From JANFXS01 sp022791155 (GTDB lineage: Bacteria > Bacillota > Clostridia > Lachnospirales > Anaerotignaceae), in NCBI GenBank assembly GCA_949743895.1, contig CATJUX010000074.1:1-15870 (forward strand): DNA of 15,870 nucleotides, written 5' to 3'. Positions 5,868 to 12,928 of this stretch are shown here, one piece after another. The position numbers were made by a program, and so were the translations under genes. Every line of letters starts with the position of its first letter. Position 1 is the stretch's first letter. The notes under the pieces are model-generated. The model saw only the letters and a list, made by a program, of their open reading frames with translations. It did not search any database and was not told where the DNA came from.

Positions 5868-8288
5868 TCATACAATATAATCGTCAACCGGTCGTTCTTC
5901 CAACATTGTTAAACCAAAATTATCGTCATATGCTTTTTCATCAAGTATTAATATTCTTCCTTCAAAAACACTATGAATCATGTCTGTTTGCTCTAATTTT
6001 TTAAGCTGCCACTCATATATACTAATTGTATAATGTTTAGCCTGTTTAACTATCTTTTCAATCTCGCAAAAATCAATTTTGCCTTTTTGCATTGATTTAA
6101 GCTTTTCAATCAGTTCCATTCCATTTTCGTATGGAACAATAACATCAGTTGTGTCTTGATCAAACACTTTGAATTTAGTCCCAACCGTCTTAAATGGCTG
6201 GCGCAATATATAATTTTTATTTTTTCTACTCTCAGCTTCATCATTTTTGTTTGACAAAAGATCCGCAATATATAGAGTTTTTTTATAATCCTTTATTGGA
6301 TACTTTATCTCATCTTTTGTTTCTTCAAATAAACATCTATAAAAATATCTAACGGCATTCTCGCCAATCAAAGAGTCTTCCGTTTTTCCAAATTTTTCTA
6401 TAGCTTTTGCAGCACTGTTTTGCGAATTTTTTATTTCCTTCAGCATGCTCAAATTCTCATTTTTAAGCCTAATCAAATACACTTTTCCAGTTTTTCCATA
6501 TTCATTGCTGCGGTTGCATCTCCCTGCGGATTGGGCCAAATTGTCAAGGCCCGCCAGAACACGCACAACACATTCAAATGAAATGTCAACGCCCGCTTCA
6601 ATCAGCTGTGTTGAAATGCAAACCAATTTCAAACCTTTGGTTGTCTCGTCAGAACTGCCTTGCAATTTCTCTAAAATTTCTTTTATATCTTCCAAAACCT
6701 TCATTCTGTGCTTTTGACACATTGCAGTTGAAAGATGAAACAATTTCCAGCCGCAATTCTCTGCCTGTTTCTGCATTTTTTCAAAAAGTGTCCTCGCTTC
6801 TTTTTTTGTATTGCATACAAACAAAAGAGAGCTGTTATTTTCCATTATTTCACCGCAAAATTCAGCGCATTCATCCCAATCCATTCCATATTTGTCTGTT
6901 TTGTCTATAATTTCAGTTCGCTCAAACACTTTCATTTGTTCAGGAGCTAATTTAACCATATCAGGGTTTTTCGCAATATTAAGCGGCCATTTCAACTCAT
7001 CAAAACATGGCTGTGTTGCCGATGACAATATGATCGTTGCATTGCAGTATCTCTGCAAAAAATTCATTGCCATGTTGAACATAAAAGTTATATTTTTAGG
7101 CAAAGACTGAACTTCATCAATTATAATGACACTGTCGCACAGCGCCTGCATTCTTCCGATTGAAGATGTTTTGCAAGAAAAAAGAATTTCAAGCAACTGC
7201 ACCAATGTTGACACAACTATAGGAAAATTCCAGCTTTCTCCTAAAAACTCATATTCATCTAATGTTTCATCACTGCTTATTTCGTTGACTATATTTGAAT
7301 GATGTTCCAACAGTTCATTTTCATTTGGGATATATTCACGCATTACCTTCACATTTTGATCCAAGACACTTAAAAGAGGAATAATGAATATAATCCGATT
7401 TTTGTTATATTCTTTGGCATGTGTCAGCGCATATCTCAAAGAACACAATGTCTTTCCCGCACCTGTTGGAACGTTCAGCCTATAAATTCCGGGAGGATTT
7501 AACGCTGCTTCCGCGCATTGGCGTGAAATGTCATTGCGCACACTGTTCAGCAATGAGCAAGACTCCAACTGCAGCATTTTGTTTTCGAAAAAATCTTTTC
7601 TTTTACTCCAGTCAATATCATAATTAATATTCAAATTTCTATTGTTCATAAACTCGTTTGTATCTCGGCGATCACCATAAATGACAGCCGACAGAGTCAA
7701 TCTGATCAACATGCTTATCTGAAAGAAAGTTTCTTCTGACTTGTTATTATATTTATTTTTGGCATCATTAAAAAAATTTTCAACTTCTTTAACAGCCTTA
7801 TTAAAACAATCATCAACATGTCTTTCGTCAGCAACAGCAGCAAAATAGTTATCCACAGCCTCTTTATAGCATATCTCAGTTCTGTCTTTTTCCAAACGAT
7901 GCAAAAATCCATTGTTTCCATCCAAATCAACACAATCGAACATACCATGATGAGAACCGATTGCATAGCTGATTATTTCGCAAGTCAGCTTTTCCCACTT
8001 TGACGAACCTTCATTATGATACCTTTCAAAAAGCCATATAACGCCGGCAAATGTGTGGTTTATAGATCCTCTTTTTGCATTGTTTCCTTTATAAATTTTT
8101 TCTAAATAATTCGCAAATTCAATTTTAGCCTTGCCAATGTCGTGCAAAAGTCCAGCCACATAAACAATATTATGAAAATCAGCGTCACCAATGCTTTCAG
8201 AGGCATATTGGCTGGCATTTGAGCAATGTTCTTTTAAACTTTGTTCTTTTCTAACTCCGTTTATATTCGTTAAATGTGCCATCAACAT
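5868..8288 (-). CDS. cas3: CRISPR-associated nuclease-helicase Cas3
   Basis: Cas3 is recruited to the target R-loop, unwinds DNA and degrades it. All expected parts are present in 806 residues, a normal length for type I-C. The N-terminal HD nuclease shows His21, His49-Asp50 (LLHDIGK), His78, His113-His114 (GSHHG) and Asp206 (YGDRRDT). The helicase shows motif I VPTGAGKT (about 273-280), motif II DEVQ (391-394), motif III SSAT (422-425), motif V STQLIEAGVDIS (559-570) and motif VI QSAGRCNR (586-593). The start has a weak GGTGA site 9 bases upstream; a second ATG two codons in is further from it. It is the first gene of the operon, and nothing in the sequence looks inactivated. Confidence 0.97.
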   Translation of the reverse strand: MLMAHLTNINGVRKEQSLKEHCSNASQYASESIGDADFHNIVYVAGLLHDIGKAKIEFANYLEKIYKGNNAKRGSINHTFAGVIWLFERYHNEGSSKWEKLTCEIISYAIGSHHGMFDCVDLDGNNGFLHRLEKDRTEICYKEAVDNYFAAVADERHVDDCFNKAVKEVENFFNDAKNKYNNKSEETFFQISMLIRLTLSAVIYGDRRDTNEFMNNRNLNINYDIDWSKRKDFFENKMLQLESCSLLNSVRNDISRQCAEAALNPPGIYRLNVPTGAGKTLCSLRYALTHAKEYNKNRIIFIIPLLSVLDQNVKVMREYIPNENELLEHHSNIVNEISSDETLDEYEFLGESWNFPIVVSTLVQLLEILFSCKTSSIGRMQALCDSVIIIDEVQSLPKNITFMFNMAMNFLQRYCNATIILSSATQPCFDELKWPLNIAKNPDMVKLAPEQMKVFERTEIIDKTDKYGMDWDECAEFCGEIMENNSSLLFVCNTKKEARTLFEKMQKQAENCGWKLFHLSTAMCQKHRMKVLEDIKEILEKLQGSSDETTKGLKLVCISTQLIEAGVDISFECVVRVLAGLDNLAQSAGRCNRSNEYGKTGKVYLIRLKNENLSMLKEIKNSQNSAAKAIEKFGKTEDSLIGENAVRYFYRCLFEETKDEIKYPIKDYKKTLYIADLLSNKNDEAESRKNKNYILRQPFKTVGTKFKVFDQDTTDVIVPYENGMELIEKLKSMQKGKIDFCEIEKIVKQAKHYTISIYEWQLKKLEQTDMIHSVFEGRILILDEKAYDDNFGLTMLEERPVDDYIV

Positions 8289-8352
8289 TTTTATAAATCA
8301 CCATCTTTAAAATTTAATTTTTTCAGTCGCTAATATTGTCGAAACTATAACT

Positions 8353-8380
8353 ATTATAAAACATATTGTTCATGTTTTAA
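8353..8380 (-). promoter_or_regulatory. Candidate promoter of the cas operon
   Basis: On the minus strand a perfect -10 TATAAT (8358-8353) is preceded by a weak -35-like TTAAAA (8380-8375) at a 16-base spacing. Transcription would start near 8346, giving a leader of about 58 bases before cas3. The -10 is convincing, but the -35 matches only four of six consensus bases, so an activator or another sigma factor is possible. An inverted repeat, TTGAAGT/ACTTCAA (8427-8433 and 8445-8451), lies about 50 bases upstream of the -35 and could be an operator. Confidence 0.4.
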
Positions 8381-8764
8381 ATTATATTTAGAAATTTTTT
8401 CACATTTTATTGATCATGCATATAAATTGAAGTTTTTTGTTTTCACTTCAAATAAACGTTGCAAAAATGACTTTTTCCAGTCTCAAATATATGTAATCTT
8501 AAAAAGCATACGAATTGCCACGACAATCCTCATCAAGCTCTTTGAATGATTGATACACACAACATATGCATTAAAAATTTTGCATTGCATTTTCAAATTT
8601 CCAATTTTTTCATAAAAAATTCATAACGCAAAATCAAAAATACACACCAATTAATCACCACATAAACATGCTTGAAATGCCGTTCAGAGTTATATTTACA
8701 ATTTTATAACATTTTTTATAATAAACCATTCACCAAAACATATTTTGCAGAATATAATAGAAAG

Positions 8765-8836
8765 AACACATGATAAATATCTGTGCTCCTTCCATTATCA
8801 ATTCCACGTTAGCGGCATTTGGCTGCCTTTTATTTC
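8765..8836 (+). ncRNA. Weak candidate small RNA between promoter-like and terminator-like signals
   Basis: A perfect -10 TATAAT (8753-8758) with a partial -35 TTCACC (8729-8734, spacing 18) would start an RNA near 8765. A short stem, GCGGC-ATTTG-GCTGC (8812-8826, with one G-U pair), followed by CCTTTTATTT could end it near 8836. The predicted RNA of about 72 bases also has a small 5' hairpin (8767-8785) and an exposed CTCCTTCC (8786-8793) that could pair with Shine-Dalgarno sequences. The terminator stem is only 5 bp and AT-rich DNA makes such signals by chance, so this is a hypothesis. Confidence 0.2.
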
Positions 8837-9310
8837 AAGGGCTGGCCATAAATTTCATTGAACTGCGGCTAAAATTAAATATTTTCACGATTATAAAACA
8901 GAAGTTGAGAACCCAAACATCACCAAACATATTGTGTCTATAAAATTCTTTCATAATAAAGAAAATCAACCGCCTTTCAATGTTCATAGATCTGATGGAC
9001 AAACTATTGAATGCTTTAATATATGAAATGTCATTTTATTAAAAAGAAGCTTGTTCCTTTTATAAAATATTTTGTTTCACTTCAACTGCAACATCAAACA
9101 TATATATACCATTGAAATATATAAAATACATACAAATCAACGCGACAAAATAAATTGTTTCATGCAACAAAGTTTTTATTACGCTGTATAAACAATATAA
9201 ACAGCACTTCTCTTTTTAAAAAGCTATGCCATGAACTTTTCCTTTATATACACAAAAAGCAAATGAAAGTATACCATCATTTTATAATCAAATTAAAAGT
9301 ATAAAATAGC

Positions 9311-9339
9311 TTGTCAAAAATTCAATTTTCATATATAGT
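9311..9339 (+). promoter_or_regulatory. Sigma-A-type promoter of the REC-GGDEF/PilZ operon
   Basis: TTGTCA (9311-9316) and TATAGT (9334-9339) are separated by exactly 17 bases, and each hexamer matches consensus at five of six positions. Transcription would begin near 9346, giving an untranslated leader of about 90 bases. The leader ends in an inverted repeat, GTTTGA-GCGGT-TCAAAC (9406-9422), that touches the AAGGAG ribosome binding site. Confidence 0.6.
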
Positions 9340-9405
9340 AAGATGAATGTATGTTGAATTGCCATTTTCAAAATTAACAAAATAAATAATGTTGTTTAGC
9401 AATCA

Positions 9406-9428
9406 GTTTGAGCGGTTCAAACAAGGAG
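9406..9428 (+). promoter_or_regulatory. Inverted repeat joined to the ribosome binding site of the REC-GGDEF gene
   Basis: GTTTGA (9406-9411) and TCAAAC (9417-9422) form a 6-bp stem with a 5-base loop. The AAGGAG signal begins one base later (9423-9428), 7 bases before the ATG. In RNA the stem leaves the signal open but could influence ribosome loading; in DNA it could be a small operator. No riboswitch fold is recognised. Confidence 0.35.
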
Positions 9429-9435
9429 TGTATAT

Positions 9436-10353
9436 ATGGAAAAAGTATTGATTGTTGATGACAGCGCTGTGCAAGCAGCCCAATTGAAAATCATTTTAGA
9501 TGATGAATATGATGTTATCATCGCCCATACAGCAGAAGATGGTCTGCGCCTTGCAAGCGCTGAAAATTTTTCATTAATTTTATTAGATGTAGTCATGCCA
9601 GGAATGGATGGTTTTACACTGCTTAAAAAATTACAAGAAGAAATAATCACTCAAAGTGTACCTGTCATTTTGATCACCAGCCTTTCAGACGTAACAAGCG
9701 AGCAGCACGGACTTATCTTAGGAGCTGTTGATTATATAACAAAACCATTTAACGCAATTATCGTTAAGGCAAGAGTCAACACACACATTAAATTGTACAA
9801 ATATCGCAGACAGGTTGAACAACAATCCATGACTGACCAGCTCACAGGAATTGCAAACAGGCGCAAATATGAACAATATAGCGCTGCAAAATGGCCTGAA
9901 GCAGTTCGGCTACATGTTCCATTTTCCATTTGTATGTTTGATATTGACCGGTTCAAAGTGTATAACGATACATTTGGCCATCCAGCTGGAGACAAAGTGA
10001 TCTCTGCTGTGGCACAAACAGCAGCTTCCCATTTTCAGCGCAGCACCGATTTTCTTGCCCGCTATGGAGGCGAGGAATTCATAGCAATTCTTTTGGGCAG
10101 CAACTCAGAACAGATATTTGAACATTTGAAAAAAATCCGAAAGGCGATAGAATCTCTCCACATTCCACATGATCCATCTATATCAGAATGGGTCACTGTC
10201 AGCATTGGAGGCGTCACTGTCATTCCTGAAATGGAAAGTTCCTATGAATTTTACTTAAAAGTTGCAGACACAATGCTGTATGATGCAAAAAAGTGCGGCC
10301 GAAATATGGTTGTTTGGGCAGACGAGCACATGAAACAATTGTTCGAAAGATAG
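9436..10353 (+). CDS. Response regulator with diguanylate cyclase output (REC-GGDEF)
   Basis: The 305-residue protein should make cyclic di-GMP from two GTP when its receiver is phosphorylated. The receiver (about 1-120) has the acidic pair Asp8-Asp9, phosphorylation site Asp51 (LLDVVMPGMDG), Thr81/Ser82 and Lys103 (ITKPF). After a short linker, the catalytic domain (about 130-300) has MTDQLTGIANRR, a metal-binding FDIDRFK and an intact GGEEF active site (211-215). An RxxD inhibitory site (Arg202 to Asp205) lies five residues before it, so product inhibition is expected. The layout resembles PleD- or WspR-type enzymes with one receiver. It is cytoplasmic, with no membrane segment. The partner kinase is not adjacent on this strand. 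The next gene encodes a likely receptor for the product. Confidence 0.95.
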   Translation: MEKVLIVDDSAVQAAQLKIILDDEYDVIIAHTAEDGLRLASAENFSLILLDVVMPGMDGFTLLKKLQEEIITQSVPVILITSLSDVTSEQHGLILGAVDYITKPFNAIIVKARVNTHIKLYKYRRQVEQQSMTDQLTGIANRRKYEQYSAAKWPEAVRLHVPFSICMFDIDRFKVYNDTFGHPAGDKVISAVAQTAASHFQRSTDFLARYGGEEFIAILLGSNSEQIFEHLKKIRKAIESLHIPHDPSISEWVTVSIGGVTVIPEMESSYEFYLKVADTMLYDAKKCGRNMVVWADEHMKQLFER

Positions 10354-10407
10354 CAAATTCCTTTGCAACAAATATTATATTAAATAATTTCAAACAGGAG
10401 GCATATT

Positions 10408-11103
10408 GTGGGCTTATTTAATCTATTTGGAAAAAGAGCAAAAGAGCAGCTTTCCCAAGAAAATAAAGAAGCAGACAAATTAGGAGAGTTTGAGATTTAT
10501 TCTGGAATAAGGGTTGAAGTGACAACTGATGACGGAAATATGCTTTTTGTGGCAAAGTTATTGGGAATTCATGAAAACAAAGCTGAACTGCACCAATACT
10601 CTGAAACAGAATTTCCACAAAACGAAAAACCTTTGCATGTCAGAATACGTGGGTATAGCGACCATAACCAAAAAGCATTTCATATAGAAGGAATTATCAC
10701 TCAAAAAATGAAACACATATGGAATGTTGACGAACTTTCGGTTGTGGAAATTGGAAATGATCGTGCATTTTTTCGACTAAGCACAAATCTTGATGCCACT
10801 GTCACCATGTTCGGCGGATTGGCAATTGGAGAAAAACAATGCAAATTACTGAACATAAGTGTGGGAGGCGCTTGTATCGGCTCAAAACATAGATACCACG
10901 AGGGAGATAAATTTTTGTTGAAAGTCAAACTGATTGATGACAGGCCAGAGTCTGTTATGTACTGTCAAGTCCTTCGTGTTATAGAAAAAGACAATGCGCA
11001 ATTTGAATATGGATGTAAATTTTTAGAGCTTCCCGAAGAAGAACAAGAGAAAATCGTACAAAACATATTTGCAGCTCAACGCAAAACAAGAGGCAGTTTC
11101 TAA
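10408..11103 (+). CDS. PilZ-domain cyclic di-GMP receptor (YcgR-like)
   Basis: This 231-residue soluble protein has an N-terminal beta-rich region (about 27-110) resembling the YcgR N domain and a C-terminal PilZ domain (about 117-225). The cyclic di-GMP signature is visible: Arg119-x-x-x-Arg123 (RAFFR) and NISVGG (149-154), the N/DxSxxG motif. Such proteins change motility, secretion or exopolysaccharide output when they bind the dinucleotide; which one cannot be told here. Translation starts at a GTG, placed by AGGAGG (10396-10401) at 6 bases. The frame opens MGLFNLFGKR, a common start in this family. It lies 54 bases after the diguanylate cyclase gene with no terminator between, so they are probably co-transcribed. 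Confidence 0.92.
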   Translation: MGLFNLFGKRAKEQLSQENKEADKLGEFEIYSGIRVEVTTDDGNMLFVAKLLGIHENKAELHQYSETEFPQNEKPLHVRIRGYSDHNQKAFHIEGIITQKMKHIWNVDELSVVEIGNDRAFFRLSTNLDATVTMFGGLAIGEKQCKLLNISVGGACIGSKHRYHEGDKFLLKVKLIDDRPESVMYCQVLRVIEKDNAQFEYGCKFLELPEEEQEKIVQNIFAAQRKTRGSF

Positions 11104-11605
11104 AAATATTTTCAACTTTGTTTAGCAAAGCTGCTTCAGAGCGACTGATAAACAAGCAGGAATATTGTTCCTATTGTTCACTCAAAAATCCAAATTGATT
11201 GACATTATGTCGACAGTTTTTAAGCATATTCACACAAAGAATCAAATATAACACTAAAAAAAATATTTAATGACATTATATTAATAATCATTTTCATACA
11301 TATGATAATTATTCATTAAAAAATACAAAATCCAGAAATTATAAAACCATTTATTATTTATGAAGTTTAATATTCTATAACGGAACACAACAAGCCAATC
11401 TTTATGACAGATTGGCTTGTTTTTATTATATTCTAAATAACAGTTAAGCACAAATGAAAAATTTAGAAACAAATAAAATTTTCTATATCCATTTTAAGAT
11501 TCTATAATTCATTTTATTCTAACTTTTTAATATTAAATTTCATTTGAAAATATAAATCATTTATATATTTCACAAAATTTACTCTTGCTTTTTTAAGCAG
11601 TGAAT
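11104..11605. other. Convergent intergenic region between the PilZ gene and the solute-binding gene
   Basis: No protein gene is convincing here. It contains small hairpins soon after the PilZ stop, such as CTTTG-TTTAG-CAAAG and AGGAA-TATTG-TTCCT (11158-11172), the palindrome TGTCGACA (11209-11216), and a strong plus-strand terminator at 11389-11430. The rest is AT-rich with frequent stops. For the leftward gene ending at 11606 I see only a weak TGCTT/AAGCA stem (11586-11599) with a poor U-tract. Confidence 0.6.
11389..11430 (+). terminator. Strong intrinsic terminator, plus strand
   Basis: A 13-bp perfect stem, AACAAGCCAATCT paired with AGATTGGCTTGTT, encloses the 7-base loop TTATGAC and runs into a T-rich tract (TTTTTATTATA). 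On the opposite strand the stem is not followed by a T-tract, so it works rightward only. It lies about 285 bases after the PilZ stop, so the operon RNA has a long 3' untranslated tail unless an unseen small transcript starts between them. Confidence 0.9.
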
Positions 11606-12925
11606 CTATTTATTTAATGATTCCTCCTGCAGCCTGTCAAATTCAGCCATGCATTCATCAACAGTTGCACCACTCAAAAGGTTACGCACAATTAAACACG
11701 TGTTGCCCCATTGTTCAACCTTCATGCCTGCATTTGATCCGAGAACATAAATGTCATTTTTCACTTTTTCGTTAATCGGTTCCAATGCTGGTATACAGTC
11801 GACTTCAACATTCTTTGACGGTGAAATAACTTTGTTTGTTTCTGCATATAATCTAAGCGCTTCATCAGAAATTATAGCATTCAAAACATTCATGGTGTCA
11901 TCAAAATGTTCTGCTTTTTCACAAACAGCATAACCCGTTATTGATATAACTGGCATTTGCCCCAGCTTGCTTGGAAAACCAATCACCTTCATTTCAAAAT
12001 CGAGGTTTCCATAAGCAGTTTCTGTGTTTGCCGCTCCCCAATATGCCATTACAATAGGCGTTTTTTGGGCAATAAAATCAGCTCCTTCACCATCAATCGC
12101 TTCATAGGTATATGCTGCTTTTGCATCGATATAACCCTTGTCAATCAGTTCCTGCAAATATTCAAATCCCTGGCGCATATAATCACTATACTTTTTCTCT
12201 CCACTATTAAGAGCTTCTATCTCTTCATCAGTGTGTTCACCATTATATAGATCGGCATATGCCTGTGCAAAAACGAAACATTCAAGCCACCAGCGGTTCG
12301 CACCAATTGGAGTTTCAATTCCGTTCTCCTTAAACACTCTACAGCATTCAAGAAGGTCTTCTGGTGTATTTGGCAGTTGAAGATCATATTTGTCAAACAT
12401 ATCTTTATTCACAAACAGCCCATGAACCACAATTTCCTGAGGTATTGCAACTAACTTTCCGTCAACTGTGTTAGCTATTTTCACAACTTCTCTTAAATTC
12501 TTAACATTGTCAAGCGCTGACAAATCGGCCAATCTTCCCTCGCTTCCCAACACCTGAATTGTGTCAGGATTTAACAAATAAAAATCATCCATATTATTAC
12601 GCACTCTATTAACAGTCACTTCATCATATGTTTTGTCCTGATAGTCTTCAGCTGTATATGTTCTATATTCAACATTCAAATCCAGTCTTCTCTCAGCTAT
12701 GCTTATAGTTTTGTCAAATGCACTTCTTGCCGTGTTATTAAGACCTGGCTTCGATTTTTCCATAGGCCCAAAAAGGTTAACAACCTTTTCTTTTTCTTCC
12801 TCATATATGATAAGATTTCTATCTTCTTTATCATTTGCTGAACAAGCTGTGATTGTAAATGCTGTGATTCCTGCAGTAAGAAATGATAGTGTTTTTTTAA
12901 TATTAATATATACACTCTTTCTCAT
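11606..12925 (-). CDS. Lipoprotein extracellular solute-binding protein (carbohydrate type)
   Basis: A 439-residue secreted protein. The N terminus has a positive start, a hydrophobic core and a lipobox, ITAC, with Cys28 as the lipidated residue, so the mature protein is tethered outside the membrane. The body fits the family-1 sugar-binding fold: GKLVAIPQEIVVHGLFVNKDMFDKYDLQLPNTPEDLL is typical of UgpB/MalE-like proteins (about 157-193), and PIGANRWWLECFVFAQAYADLY forms the usual aromatic sugar-facing helix. The ligand cannot be named. No permease or ATPase gene follows. The gene begins 3 bases after the histidine kinase stop. Its AGGA signal (12936-12933) lies inside the kinase gene, 7 bases before the ATG, so translation is probably coupled. 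A sensory role with the kinase is inferred. Confidence 0.92.
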   Translation of the reverse strand: MRKSVYINIKKTLSFLTAGITAFTITACSANDKEDRNLIIYEEEKEKVVNLFGPMEKSKPGLNNTARSAFDKTISIAERRLDLNVEYRTYTAEDYQDKTYDEVTVNRVRNNMDDFYLLNPDTIQVLGSEGRLADLSALDNVKNLREVVKIANTVDGKLVAIPQEIVVHGLFVNKDMFDKYDLQLPNTPEDLLECCRVFKENGIETPIGANRWWLECFVFAQAYADLYNGEHTDEEIEALNSGEKKYSDYMRQGFEYLQELIDKGYIDAKAAYTYEAIDGEGADFIAQKTPIVMAYWGAANTETAYGNLDFEMKVIGFPSKLGQMPVISITGYAVCEKAEHFDDTMNVLNAIISDEALRLYAETNKVISPSKNVEVDCIPALEPINEKVKNDIYVLGSNAGMKVEQWGNTCLIVRNLLSGATVDECMAEFDRLQEESLNK

Positions 12926-12928
12926 ATC

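Larger units (their letters stand above)
8289..9435. other. Long AT-rich divergent spacer without a convincing protein gene
   Basis: This stretch separates the leftward cas operon from the rightward diguanylate cyclase operon. I read it in all frames and see only short frames broken by stops. It holds the cas promoter, a possible small RNA near 8765-8836, the promoter of the next gene, and several AT-rich palindromes such as CTTTTTAAAAAG (9212-9223). A 16-17 base near-repeat, TTTTGTTTTCACTTCAA, lies at 8435-8451 and again, one T shorter, at 9070-9085. The length is unusual for a promoter region; it could be a decayed gene, but I recognise no remnant. Confidence 0.6.

Noticed and set aside
6578..6910. 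Overlapping plus-strand frames opposite cas3
   Set aside because: Their composition mirrors the conserved helicase motifs on the other strand, and no start signals or recognisable domains are present.
8943..9042. Short plus-strand frame containing RLSMFIDLMDKLLNALIYEM
   Set aside because: About 20-30 residues, stop codon immediately upstream, no ribosome binding site before its ATG and no recognised family; probably chance.
9155..9180. TTGTT/AACAA stem followed by TTTTTATT as a plus-strand terminator
   Set aside because: The stem is 5 bp of almost only A-T pairs and would be unstable; no transcript upstream needs it.
1..11103. Link between the CRISPR system and cyclic di-GMP or cyclic-nucleotide defence signalling
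   Set aside because: The GGDEF and PilZ genes are ordinary bacterial signalling types, lie over 1 kb away on the opposite strand with their own promoter, and type I-C systems do not use cyclic nucleotide messengers. Adjacency alone is not evidence.
11199..11230. TTGACA as the -35 of a promoter in the convergent region
   Set aside because: No acceptable -10 at 16-18 bases; the nearest, CATATT, is 20 bases away and a poor match.
11281..11472. 63-codon minus-strand frame across the strong terminator
   Set aside because: It runs through the terminator stem, is dominated by Phe, Asn, Tyr and Lys from AT-rich DNA, and lacks a ribosome binding site.
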